Below, piece by piece: positions 15,795 to 23,292 of a DNA stretch of 64,000 nucleotides. The position numbers were made by a program, and so were the translations under genes. Source of the stretch: UBA4781 sp963674975 (lineage in GTDB: Bacteria; Chloroflexota; Anaerolineae; Anaerolineales; Anaerolineaceae). The notes under the pieces were generated by a model. That model saw only the letters and a list, made by a program, of their open reading frames with translations. It did no database searches and was not told the origin of the DNA. The stretch covers positions 992,001 to 1,056,000 of the forward strand of contig OY771913.1 in NCBI GenBank assembly GCA_963674975.1, read 5' to 3'. Numbering within the stretch: position 1 is the first letter of the stretch; the number at the start of each line of letters is the position of its first letter.

Positions 15795-17792
15795 TCATAC
15801 CAGGTAACGCATAACGGCAACGATCTCACTTTCAGGTATTTTTATATTCACCTGCTCCCCTATCTCATCGAGGTAATCTTTGACAATTCCATAAATTTCT
15901 TCATCCATCTTTTTGTATTTTTCAATATCAGTATCTTCATTGAATGATCCCCTCTCCCACCTGGCGATGGACATCAATAAATGGATAAAAAGCCCCTGCA
16001 TCCGCTCATCTCTAATATTTATTTTCTTTTTCCCTTCCAGGCGCTTGAGCAAATTTCCCGATTTAAGGATGATCATTGCCATGAGATCATTGATGTTTTC
16101 CAGTCCGTTCTCAAGTTCACTGCGGAAAACAAAATTTTCATCCAGGTAGCAAGAAATTTCTTCAAGCTTTTCACGCAGTTCATCGCTCATCTCAATACCA
16201 TCCATCCCATCGAGATGATCATATAAATACGAGAACATATACTCTTTTTGCCGGGACGGATTCTTGCTAACCTGATGCCGATCACCATTCATGAAACCAT
16301 CGATCAGGTACAGTTCGCTATCCAGTAATAAGGGGCTGACCGTGATGACCGGTTTTATGCGGTTGGTGTAATCGATCGTGCTGATGATCAGATCAACACC
16401 ATCCAAAATTTTTTCATTTTCTTCCACATCAAAAACAGAATAAGTACCTTTGATCAGCAGATCGGGAAAACTGGTTTGCAGCCTTCGCGAGAGCACATTG
16501 GCAGCACCTTTACCACTGCTGCAGATCACGATCACTCTGACCGCACTGGCTTGTTTCTCCACCACCTCAAGGTAAACAGCCACATGCATGGCAATAAAGC
16601 CAATTTCGCTTTCCGGGAGGACGATGCTGGTCGATTCGGTAAACGAGGCAGCCATTTTTTCAGCCATTTCATACGATTGGGGATAATTTACTTTAATCTT
16701 TTCCAGCAGTTCGTTCTGGTTCACGATGCCAAACTGCATCTGCTTGATGGTCAGCTTGAGGTGCTCATATAGTGCAAGCCGTAATTTTGTATAAGCATTG
16801 GAATCGAAGGATGTATATTCCATCAGAACATGGATCATCTTTTCGACCGAACGCTGCAGTGGAATATCCTTGCCGTGCTTCACAGCATCCTGCTTTAGCG
16901 TTTTTATATTGCAGTGCAGGAGCATTTTTGCAGTGTTGATGATTTCGTTTTCATCGATCTCCAGAGCATATTCCCTGCTTAAAAAATCATTGATTTTCCA
17001 GGCGATTTTGTATTCTCGATACTCTCTGATTTCTTTTGAAATAGTGTCTTCGTAGCTGACCAGTTTTTGCTGAGATATCCGTTTTACGCAGATCGCTTGA
17101 TAAATAATGAAACGCACATAATCGATATCCGGCATCCAGAAATCAAATTTCTTTCGTGCGAACTTCACAGCGTTTTTTATCAAAAGAAGGGAAACATCGG
17201 GGAAAAGAAGCTGAATATCCGGCTTTAGTGAGTTTAATTCTTTTCCCCTTAGAATGATGGCGATCAATTCATAGGTGGTTGTGCTGTCAATGATCAGCTC
17301 GGTAATGTATTTTCGCAGTTCACCTTCATCTCCAAGGATCGAAAAGCCGTGGCTTTTTACACCGCTCAGGAAAAGTCCGGAGTGGGCGAGATCTGTTTTT
17401 AATTGAGTAATGTCTTTCAGCACGGTGTTGCGGCTTACTTCCAATTCATCAGCAAACTGGTCGGCGGTGATGAAATCTTTGCAGGTCAACAATCTTGATA
17501 AGATATGAGAAATACGATCTTCCTGCTGCTGCACTTTTTCTGAAATAGGCAGAATGCTTATCTGAGTATTTTCCTCTCCCCGCAAGGTCACACCCCTATT
17601 TGAATCGCGCAATAAAGATAAATGATTCATCCGCGACCAGATCTCGATCTTATCGAGGTCATAATAAACACTGCGCGTGCTGATATCGAAGATTCGTGCA
17701 AGTTCTTTGATGCTTACCGGATTTTGCGAACCGGATAAGAATTCAGCAATACCGATCTGCCGCTTTGTAAGCAAGATTGTATTTTCATTCAT
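15795..17792 (-). CDS. PRD-containing transcriptional regulator (BglG/MtlR-like) with EIIB-like domain
   Basis: Multi-domain regulator of 665 residues. An HTH (ISIKELARIFDISTRSVYYDL region, about 15-60) is followed by a second HTH near 90-150 (ADQFADELEVSRNTVLKDI). PRD1 and PRD2 lie at about 200-410. An EIIB-like domain at about 425-515 has the phosphocysteine-type VIVICSSGKGAANVL. No EIIA domain is evident. Instead the C-terminus (LFIHLLMSIARWERG, SEIVAVMRYLV) looks like a third PRD. It heads the operon it probably activates, and control by PTS-type phosphorylation is inferred from the family. Confidence 0.87.
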   Translation of the reverse strand: MNENTILLTKRQIGIAEFLSGSQNPVSIKELARIFDISTRSVYYDLDKIEIWSRMNHLSLLRDSNRGVTLRGEENTQISILPISEKVQQQEDRISHILSRLLTCKDFITADQFADELEVSRNTVLKDITQLKTDLAHSGLFLSGVKSHGFSILGDEGELRKYITELIIDSTTTYELIAIILRGKELNSLKPDIQLLFPDVSLLLIKNAVKFARKKFDFWMPDIDYVRFIIYQAICVKRISQQKLVSYEDTISKEIREYREYKIAWKINDFLSREYALEIDENEIINTAKMLLHCNIKTLKQDAVKHGKDIPLQRSVEKMIHVLMEYTSFDSNAYTKLRLALYEHLKLTIKQMQFGIVNQNELLEKIKVNYPQSYEMAEKMAASFTESTSIVLPESEIGFIAMHVAVYLEVVEKQASAVRVIVICSSGKGAANVLSRRLQTSFPDLLIKGTYSVFDVEENEKILDGVDLIISTIDYTNRIKPVITVSPLLLDSELYLIDGFMNGDRHQVSKNPSRQKEYMFSYLYDHLDGMDGIEMSDELREKLEEISCYLDENFVFRSELENGLENINDLMAMIILKSGNLLKRLEGKKKINIRDERMQGLFIHLLMSIARWERGSFNEDTDIEKYKKMDEEIYGIVKDYLDEIGEQVNIKIPESEIVAVMRYLV

Positions 17793-17975
17793 CGAAGTTC
17801 ATTCTCGCATCAAATGTTCTGTTGTTCATCTTTAATAGTGGACTTGCATCGATGATAGAAGTATAAAAGGAGAAAGCCATTTAATAAAATTCATCTTTTG
17901 TTGTTCTCCCTTGCAAAAGAATAGGCTTTTAGAAGAAAATCATTTGATTTACCAAATTTTCTTCTTGTTTCCCTA

Positions 17976-18021
17976 TTGACTTCTGAAAAATTTTTTATAC
18001 ACTATTTAAGTACGAGCGCTC
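17976..18021 (+). promoter_or_regulatory. Promoter and operator-like palindrome of the TetR/PTS operon
   Basis: TTGACT (17976-17981), a 16-base spacer and TACACT (17998-18003) form a likely promoter. The perfect palindrome GAGCGCTC (18014-18021) would cover the transcription start, as expected for an autoregulating TetR-type repressor. Confidence 0.55.
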
Positions 18022-18047
18022 ATTTTTATTTACGAAGGAATATATTA

Positions 18048-18665
18048 ATGCCTATCACTGATAAAGGGTTGGCTACCCGCAATAAGATCATCGATACTGC
18101 CTGTAAACTGTTTATCTCGCAGGGCTACCATGCCACCAGTACACGCTCTATCGCGCAGGCATCCGGGATCGCAGCGGGAGCCATGTACAACCACTTCCAC
18201 GGGAAAGATGAAATCTTCATCGAGGTTTTAAAGAAATATCATCCCTGGCACGAAATCCCTTCCGCCGTTCAAAAAGCCAGGGGAGATAACCCCGAAGAAT
18301 TCACCAGAGATGCTGCCAGAATTCTCTCTAAAGCCTGGCAGAAGAAAAAGGACCGCATAAAGCTGCACCTGATCGAGTTGATCGAATTTCAGGGAACTCA
18401 TTTACCCCCCATTTTCAAGGAAATTTTTACCGAAGCAAATGAAGAATTAGAAAATAACCTCGCCCAAAGACCCATGCAGCAGCGGCTCTCCCGCAGCAAG
18501 TTTGGAGAGGCAATCCTGGGACTCTTTTTTGGATTAATGATGTCCAGCGAATTCATGGGGATCGACCTTTCTGAAGATTTCTCCCAAATAGGCTTTCAAT
18601 ATTTCTCCGATATTTACCTGCAGGGCTATATCAACGACGTTACAAAAAAAGAGAAAGGGAAATAA
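18048..18665 (+). CDS. TetR/AcrR family transcriptional regulator
   Basis: One-component repressor of 205 residues. The N-terminal HTH is clear (NKIIDTACKLFISQGYHATSTRSIAQASGIAAGAMYNHF, read in parts). The C-terminal helical domain is variable, as usual for ligand binding. I start at ATG 18048, with AAGGA eight bases upstream. An upstream in-frame start near 17976 would lie in the -35 box. It is the first gene of the beta-glucoside operon, three bases before the GH4 gene. It probably represses this operon through the palindrome at 18014-18021. Confidence 0.9.
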   Translation: MPITDKGLATRNKIIDTACKLFISQGYHATSTRSIAQASGIAAGAMYNHFHGKDEIFIEVLKKYHPWHEIPSAVQKARGDNPEEFTRDAARILSKAWQKKKDRIKLHLIELIEFQGTHLPPIFKEIFTEANEELENNLAQRPMQQRLSRSKFGEAILGLFFGLMMSSEFMGIDLSEDFSQIGFQYFSDIYLQGYINDVTKKEKGK

Positions 18666-18668
18666 AGC

Positions 18669-20096
18669 ATGAAAGAAAAAAAATTGAAACTCGCCAGCAT
18701 CGGCGCCGGCAGCACATATACTCCCGACTTCGCAGAAATGATCATCGATCATAAGGATGAGTTACCCATCAAGGAATGGGTTCTCATGGATATTGACAGC
18801 TACCGTCTGGAGGCTGTGGGAAAGCTGGTCGAAAAGATACTCAAAGATGCCGGCATCGATATACCCGTCCGCATGACCACCGACCTGGTGGATGCCGTCA
18901 AAGACGCTGATTTTATTATCAGTACCATCCGGGTTGGCGGAGCGCATGCCCGTGTTCTGGATGAAACAATACCTCCAAAATATGGGTTGGTCGGGCAGGA
19001 AACCACCGCCCCCGGCGGTCTGGCAATGGGGCTGCGCAACGTACCTGCCATTGTCAACATTGCACAAACGATCGAAAAATATGCCAAGCCAGAAGCATGG
19101 TTGATAAACCTGGCGAATCCGGGCGGTATGCTCACCGAAGCCGTTTACCGCTACAGCAGCTGCAAGGCAGTAGGTTTGTGCAACTGGCCCAGTATGGCAT
19201 GGAAAATGACCGCAGAAGCTTTCGAAGTGGATAGAGACGATGTCTTTCTACAGTTTGTTGGCTTAAACCATTTGAATTGGGCAAAAATATTTGTCAAAGG
19301 GAAAGATGTCAGCGAAGAGGCAAAAGTACTGCTGCCGAAGAAATTGAGCGAACAGATGGGGATGAGCAAAGCCATGTCAAAATTTTTCCTTCCTCCCGAT
19401 CTCATCGATGCCATCGGATGGCCTTTTGCAGTGATGTACTGCCGCTACTACTATATGATGGATGAAATGCTGGAGGGTGGCGAAGCATATGATGAAATGA
19501 ATAAAACCATGATCGAGATGGTTTCACAGCAGCTGCCCGAAGATGTACTGGCGGAAGTAGATCTGACCCAGCTTCACAGCCGGGCTGAATTCGTTGAATT
19601 GATCGACAAGATCACCATTGAGCTGTACCGCAAGCTGGATATGAACGGCTTCAAGCTTGTTCAGGGTACCCGCGGGGGAGCAGGATACGGCGCCGCCGGA
19701 TTGGATGTCATGCGCGCCATTGTCAACAATATGAACCAGGTGCAGATCGTCGATTTCCCCAATTCAGGAAGTATCGAGGGACTTCCACGCGACAATGTGG
19801 TGCAGATCCCCTGCCTGATCAATGCTGCAGGTGTATGGCCGGTGGTTATGGGGAAAATGGAACCGCATATGCACGCTCTGGTTAATGCTGCCAAGCAATA
19901 TGAAATTCTGACCATTCAGGCAGCCATGGAAGGAGATTATCGTAAGGCATTGGAAGCGTTGTTTGCCAGCCCGCTGGAAAACTCCTTCAAGAAATCAAGG
20001 GCTGTGCTGGATGATCTGCTGCTGGCACATGAAGCCTATCTAACAAATTTCAAAGAAGTGATCAAGAAAATAAAAAAAGGTGAAAGACCTTATTAA
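18669..20096 (+). CDS. GH4 6-phospho-beta-glucosidase (LicH/CelF type)
   Basis: NAD- and metal-dependent hydrolase of 475 residues for phosphorylated disaccharides delivered by the PTS. The N-terminal Rossmann fold starts IGAGSTYTPDFAEMI. The metal ligands expected in GH4 are visible as C171 (GLCNWP) and H201 (GLNHLNW). ANPGGMLTEAV is the conserved sugar-binding loop. Length is normal for the family. The reaction goes through oxidation at C3 with NAD. The neighbouring lactose/cellobiose-type PTS makes cellobiose 6-phosphate or another beta-glucoside phosphate the likely substrate. Confidence 0.93.
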   Translation: MKEKKLKLASIGAGSTYTPDFAEMIIDHKDELPIKEWVLMDIDSYRLEAVGKLVEKILKDAGIDIPVRMTTDLVDAVKDADFIISTIRVGGAHARVLDETIPPKYGLVGQETTAPGGLAMGLRNVPAIVNIAQTIEKYAKPEAWLINLANPGGMLTEAVYRYSSCKAVGLCNWPSMAWKMTAEAFEVDRDDVFLQFVGLNHLNWAKIFVKGKDVSEEAKVLLPKKLSEQMGMSKAMSKFFLPPDLIDAIGWPFAVMYCRYYYMMDEMLEGGEAYDEMNKTMIEMVSQQLPEDVLAEVDLTQLHSRAEFVELIDKITIELYRKLDMNGFKLVQGTRGGAGYGAAGLDVMRAIVNNMNQVQIVDFPNSGSIEGLPRDNVVQIPCLINAAGVWPVVMGKMEPHMHALVNAAKQYEILTIQAAMEGDYRKALEALFASPLENSFKKSRAVLDDLLLAHEAYLTNFKEVIKKIKKGERPY

Positions 20097-20150
20097 AAAT
20101 TTTATTAACGAAAGGAGATTACATATCGGAAGGAACAAAAGAAAAGAGAT

Positions 20151-20216
20151 GGTGGCAATCCTCCTGTTTTGAACTACGCGGATTGCCACCTGCGAGGATC
20201 AACATCCTCACCTCCT
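20151..20216 (+). promoter_or_regulatory. Structured RNA spacer with an anti-Shine-Dalgarno-like CACCTCCT
   Basis: In the 205-base gap between the GH4 and IIB genes, 11-base arms pair (20151-20161 with 20180-20190). A second short stem GAGGAT/ATCCTC (20194-20199, 20204-20209) follows. CACCTCCT at 20209-20216 is the complement of a strong ribosome binding site and ends in the region before a short upstream frame. It may tune translation or mRNA decay within the operon. Confidence 0.45.
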
Positions 20217-20230
20217 AAGAATATCAAGAG

Positions 20231-20305
20231 ATGCTCTGGGAAGCAATATACAAATTAGAAAGGTTGAAGACCCTGCGTTTAATACTCAGGGAAAAAATAA
20301 AATGA
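20231..20305 (+). CDS. Possible 24-residue upstream frame coupled to PTS IIB
   Basis: The frame MLWEAIYKLERLKTLRLILR plus four residues ends in TGA that overlaps the IIB start codon (ATGA at 20302-20305). Such overlap normally couples translation. The ribosome site is weak (AAGAG just before the ATG), and the peptide resembles nothing I know. It could be a translational leader that meters PTS synthesis, or chance. Confidence 0.3.
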   Translation: MLWEAIYKLERLKTLRLILREKIK

Positions 20306-20616
20306 TCAAAATTGTCTTCATGTGCCTTGGTGGTTTTTCAACATCATTTCTTGAACAGAAGACCTCTGAAGCATTTCAAAAAGCAGGTATCGAAGCAGAA
20401 ATAAAAGCCTGTTCTGCTGCAACTATTGATAATATTTCTGAAGATGTGGATGTGATCCTATTAGCCCCGCAGATATCTTACATGAAAGATGAATTAACTA
20501 AAGAATGTGAAAAAAAGGGTATTTTATTTACAGATATCCCATTCGAAATTTACGGGCAAATGGATGGTGAAGGGATTTTAAAAATCGTCTCGGATCTATT
20601 GAAACAAAAAAAATAA
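20302..20616 (+). CDS. celA: PTS lactose/cellobiose-family IIB component
   Basis: Cytosolic phosphotransfer subunit of 104 residues. The phosphocysteine is C8 in MIKIVFMCLGGFSTSF, in the expected loop after the first strand. Length and the rest of the fold (DVILLAPQISYM) are normal for IIB-Lac. It takes phosphate from IIA and passes it to the sugar bound by IIC. The order IIB-IIC-IIA and the flanking GH4 and GH3 genes point to beta-glucosides. EI and HPr are not in this window. Confidence 0.92.
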   Translation: MIKIVFMCLGGFSTSFLEQKTSEAFQKAGIEAEIKACSAATIDNISEDVDVILLAPQISYMKDELTKECEKKGILFTDIPFEIYGQMDGEGILKIVSDLLKQKK

Positions 20617-20628
20617 CAGGAGAAAATT

Positions 20629-21909
20629 ATGCAGAAAAAAGGGTTTATGAATTGGATACAAACCAGGCTGGCACCTGCAATGAACAAATTCGCGAGCTAT
20701 CGTGTCGTTCGATCGATCATGCAGGGTTTCTGGTTTGCCATGCCGATCATCTTTGTAGGTGTTGTATTCCAGATAGTCGGCAATATCGGTCTGATCGTGT
20801 TGCAAAACAATCCCGAGCTGCTGGCAAAAATAAACGTTCTTAAAGATATATCCTACGGACTATTAGGGATCTTATTCACAATTGGCATCACCCAGGGAAA
20901 CTCAAAAGCACTGAAGATCGATCCCGGTGCGCCAACCATCTTTGCTTTGATCATGTATTTTCTAATGATCACCCCTGATTTCATCGCTACAGATAACATG
21001 CTGGTAACGCTTTTCCAGGTAGATTTTGGTGCACTTGGCGCACAGGGTATGACCATTTCCATCATTGTAGGCATCGCAGCCACAGAGGTTTGCGGTCTAT
21101 TCCAGCGCAAGGGCTGGACGTTGAAAATCAAAGGGCTGCCCCAATTCATGGCGAACTGGTTTGCAGATTTCTTCCCGGGAGTACTCTTAATTGCAGGAAC
21201 CTGGGCGATCGTCTATCTGGGGAATATTAATATCTTTGACCTTATTGGAAAGATATTCGGTCCGCTGCTCATCTCTGCCGATTCTCTACCGGCGCTAATG
21301 ATCCTGGGTGTCCTGGCATCCTTCATGTTCTTCCTGGGCATTCATCCGGCGACCATTTATGTATTCATCATTCCATTTATGCTGAGCGGTGCTGCAGAGA
21401 ATGTTGCTCTTTTCGATGCCGGAGTTAAACCATTGATCTCAAATGGTTATCACCTTGCAACTTTTGGAACTTATTTAACTTTCATGGCGGTAGGTGGTTC
21501 AGGCGCAACGTTAGGGTTGAACTTCTTGATGCTGCGCTCTAAAGCAAAAGCGATCCGCCGACTTGGAAAGACCGCCATTATCCCCGGTCTCCTTAATATC
21601 AACGAACCGATCATTTTTGGATGTCCCGTCACATTCAATCCCATCCTGGGGATCGGATCCATGCTGGTTCAGGGCATAGTCAATCCAATCTTCGCTTACG
21701 TTGTGCATATGACAGGTCTTGTTCCACCCGGATCTTCTATGAGTTTGGTTCCCTTCCTGCCCACTCCATTGATCGCATTATTAACAAATATGGGAATTGC
21801 AGGAGCGATCGCAGCCTTGCTGGTCTGGCTTATCGATACCGTTGCCTGGTACCCATTCTTCAAAGTTTATGAGAAACAAATGCTTGAGAAAGAACTCAGC
21901 GCAGAGTAG
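20629..21909 (+). CDS. celB: PTS lactose/cellobiose-family IIC permease
   Basis: Membrane permease of 426 residues with about ten hydrophobic segments and the EIIC hallmarks. NEPIIFGCPVTFNP is the sugar-binding loop with the key Glu, and the N-terminal amphipathic part RVVRSIMQGFWFAMP is usual. It imports and phosphorylates beta-glucosides together with IIB and IIA. AGGAGAA precedes ATG 20629. It lies 12 bases after IIB and 18 before IIA. Confidence 0.94.
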   Translation: MQKKGFMNWIQTRLAPAMNKFASYRVVRSIMQGFWFAMPIIFVGVVFQIVGNIGLIVLQNNPELLAKINVLKDISYGLLGILFTIGITQGNSKALKIDPGAPTIFALIMYFLMITPDFIATDNMLVTLFQVDFGALGAQGMTISIIVGIAATEVCGLFQRKGWTLKIKGLPQFMANWFADFFPGVLLIAGTWAIVYLGNINIFDLIGKIFGPLLISADSLPALMILGVLASFMFFLGIHPATIYVFIIPFMLSGAAENVALFDAGVKPLISNGYHLATFGTYLTFMAVGGSGATLGLNFLMLRSKAKAIRRLGKTAIIPGLLNINEPIIFGCPVTFNPILGIGSMLVQGIVNPIFAYVVHMTGLVPPGSSMSLVPFLPTPLIALLTNMGIAGAIAALLVWLIDTVAWYPFFKVYEKQMLEKELSAE

Positions 21910-21927
21910 GAAGGAATTTCTTTTCTA

Positions 21928-22242
21928 ATGGATTCAAAAATTATTGAAACTGCCACATTGGTCATTCTGCATTCAGGAAATGCACGCGCCCTGGTAAGCA
22001 AAGCATTGGAAGCTGCTTACAACAACGATCTTGAGGAAGCGCAAAAGAAGATTAAAAAAGCCGAAGAGGAGATCAGCACAGCACATCAGGTACAAACTGA
22101 AGTGATCCAATCGGAGGCGCGCGGTCAGGGTCTTGAATTCTCACTATTAATGACGCATGCTCAAGATTCCCTGATGGTAACCATGTCAGAGGTCAATATG
22201 GCAAAACAAATGCTAAAACTGTATAAGAAACTGTACAGCTGA
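21928..22242 (+). CDS. celC: PTS lactose/cellobiose-family IIA component
   Basis: Trimeric helical phosphocarrier of 104 residues. The phospho-accepting His is H77 in LLMTHAQDSLM. The N-terminal helix ETATLVILHSGNARALVSKALEAA is typical. It receives phosphate from HPr and passes it to IIB (20302-20616). The gene is followed by two strong stem-loops before the next gene, which may set a 3' end for the IIBCA message. Confidence 0.93.
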   Translation: MDSKIIETATLVILHSGNARALVSKALEAAYNNDLEEAQKKIKKAEEEISTAHQVQTEVIQSEARGQGLEFSLLMTHAQDSLMVTMSEVNMAKQMLKLYKKLYS

Positions 22243-22248
22243 TCTTTC

Positions 22249-22310
22249 GTGAGCACAGGCTGAAAGCCTGTGCTCACCCGATATCAAGATATGGCACTAC
22301 TCTTGATATC
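22249..22310. repeat. Two consecutive stem-loops after PTS IIA
   Basis: The first is a perfect 13-base inverted repeat (22249-22261 and 22265-22277) with a three-base GAA loop. The second has 10-base arms (22280-22289 and 22301-22310). Neither is followed by a T tract. Both lie in the 100-base gap before the DUF7916-like gene, so an mRNA-stabilising or REP-like role is likely. Confidence 0.65.
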
Positions 22311-22342
22311 AGGTAAGACAATACTTTTAATAAGGAGAGAAC

Positions 22343-23284
22343 ATGGTTACAAGAATGATAGATTCCTTCCCATCAGAGGTTCGCAAAATGAAACCTGCTG
22401 AGATCAAGGAAAGCATTCGTCTTTCAGAAGGACGGGTGATATGCTGTGAAACGATCTGCACATATATTCCCGCGCATCTTTTCCGATTTTCAAACGCTGA
22501 ACTCGCCGCTGTTTTTGGGGCAGATCTCATTCTGTTCAACCGCTACAATTCCAAGAATCCCCAGATCATTGGCATGCCCGATAAAAAACCGCTGGCGAAA
22601 CTTGATCCGCTTGCATCCTTTATGCCTCAAGGAAAAGGACAGACATTAAAAGACATAAAGGACACCACCGGTCGTGTGATCGGTGTGAACCTGGAACCGA
22701 TGAAAAATCCGGTCATGGCAACCGCTTTCCCATGGAACATGGCAACTCCCAAGAACGCCAAAACACTGGTTGATGAAGGCGTAGATTTCATCTGCCTTAC
22801 AGGAAATCCCATCACCGGTGTGACAACCGATGGTATCACAAAAGCTTCTGCCGCCATAAAGGCAGAACTACATGAAAAACTGCTTATCTTTGCCGGAAAA
22901 ATGCACGCGGCAGGCTCCAATGAACCGGTAGTTTCCGAAGCAGATATCGAAGCGTATGCCGAAGCCGGGGTGGATGTGGTTCTGCTGCCGGCTCCCGGTA
23001 CTGTACCCGGGATCACGGTTGATTTCGCGCATAAAATTGTTGAGAAAGCCCATGCAGCCAATATGCTGGTAATGAGCACCATCGGTACCAGCCAGGAAGC
23101 ATCCCCCACCTCCACCATCGAACAGATCGCCCTGATGAGCAAGATGGCAGGCGTGGATATCCAGCATCTTGGAGATGCCGCACTGCCCGGATTGGCGCAG
23201 CCCGATAACATTCTCACGCTTTCTTATACCATCCGCGGAAGATCACGCACCTGGGCGCGCATGACATCTGTTCTTCGAAAATAA
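22343..23284 (+). CDS. DUF7916-like TIM-barrel protein of PTS operons
   Basis: Soluble protein of 313 residues. Alternating strands and helices (FGADLILFNRY, GRVIGVNLEP, DFICLTGNPITGV, VDVVLLPAPGTVPG, VDIQHLGDAALPG) indicate a (beta/alpha)8 barrel. Related proteins occur in cellobiose-type PTS operons and are sometimes mislabelled as HAD hydrolases. I see no HAD DxDxT motif. AAGGAGA precedes ATG 22343. It lies between IIA and the GH3 gene, so it probably acts on a phosphorylated or modified sugar from this uptake route. The reaction is unknown. Confidence 0.75.
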   Translation: MVTRMIDSFPSEVRKMKPAEIKESIRLSEGRVICCETICTYIPAHLFRFSNAELAAVFGADLILFNRYNSKNPQIIGMPDKKPLAKLDPLASFMPQGKGQTLKDIKDTTGRVIGVNLEPMKNPVMATAFPWNMATPKNAKTLVDEGVDFICLTGNPITGVTTDGITKASAAIKAELHEKLLIFAGKMHAAGSNEPVVSEADIEAYAEAGVDVVLLPAPGTVPGITVDFAHKIVEKAHAANMLVMSTIGTSQEASPTSTIEQIALMSKMAGVDIQHLGDAALPGLAQPDNILTLSYTIRGRSRTWARMTSVLRK

Positions 23285-23292
23285 TAGGAGCA

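Noticed and set aside
22627..23217. Antisense open frame of 196 codons in the DUF7916-like gene
   Set aside because: Low-complexity Ser/Ala/Pro-rich translation without start signal; explained by codon use of the real gene.
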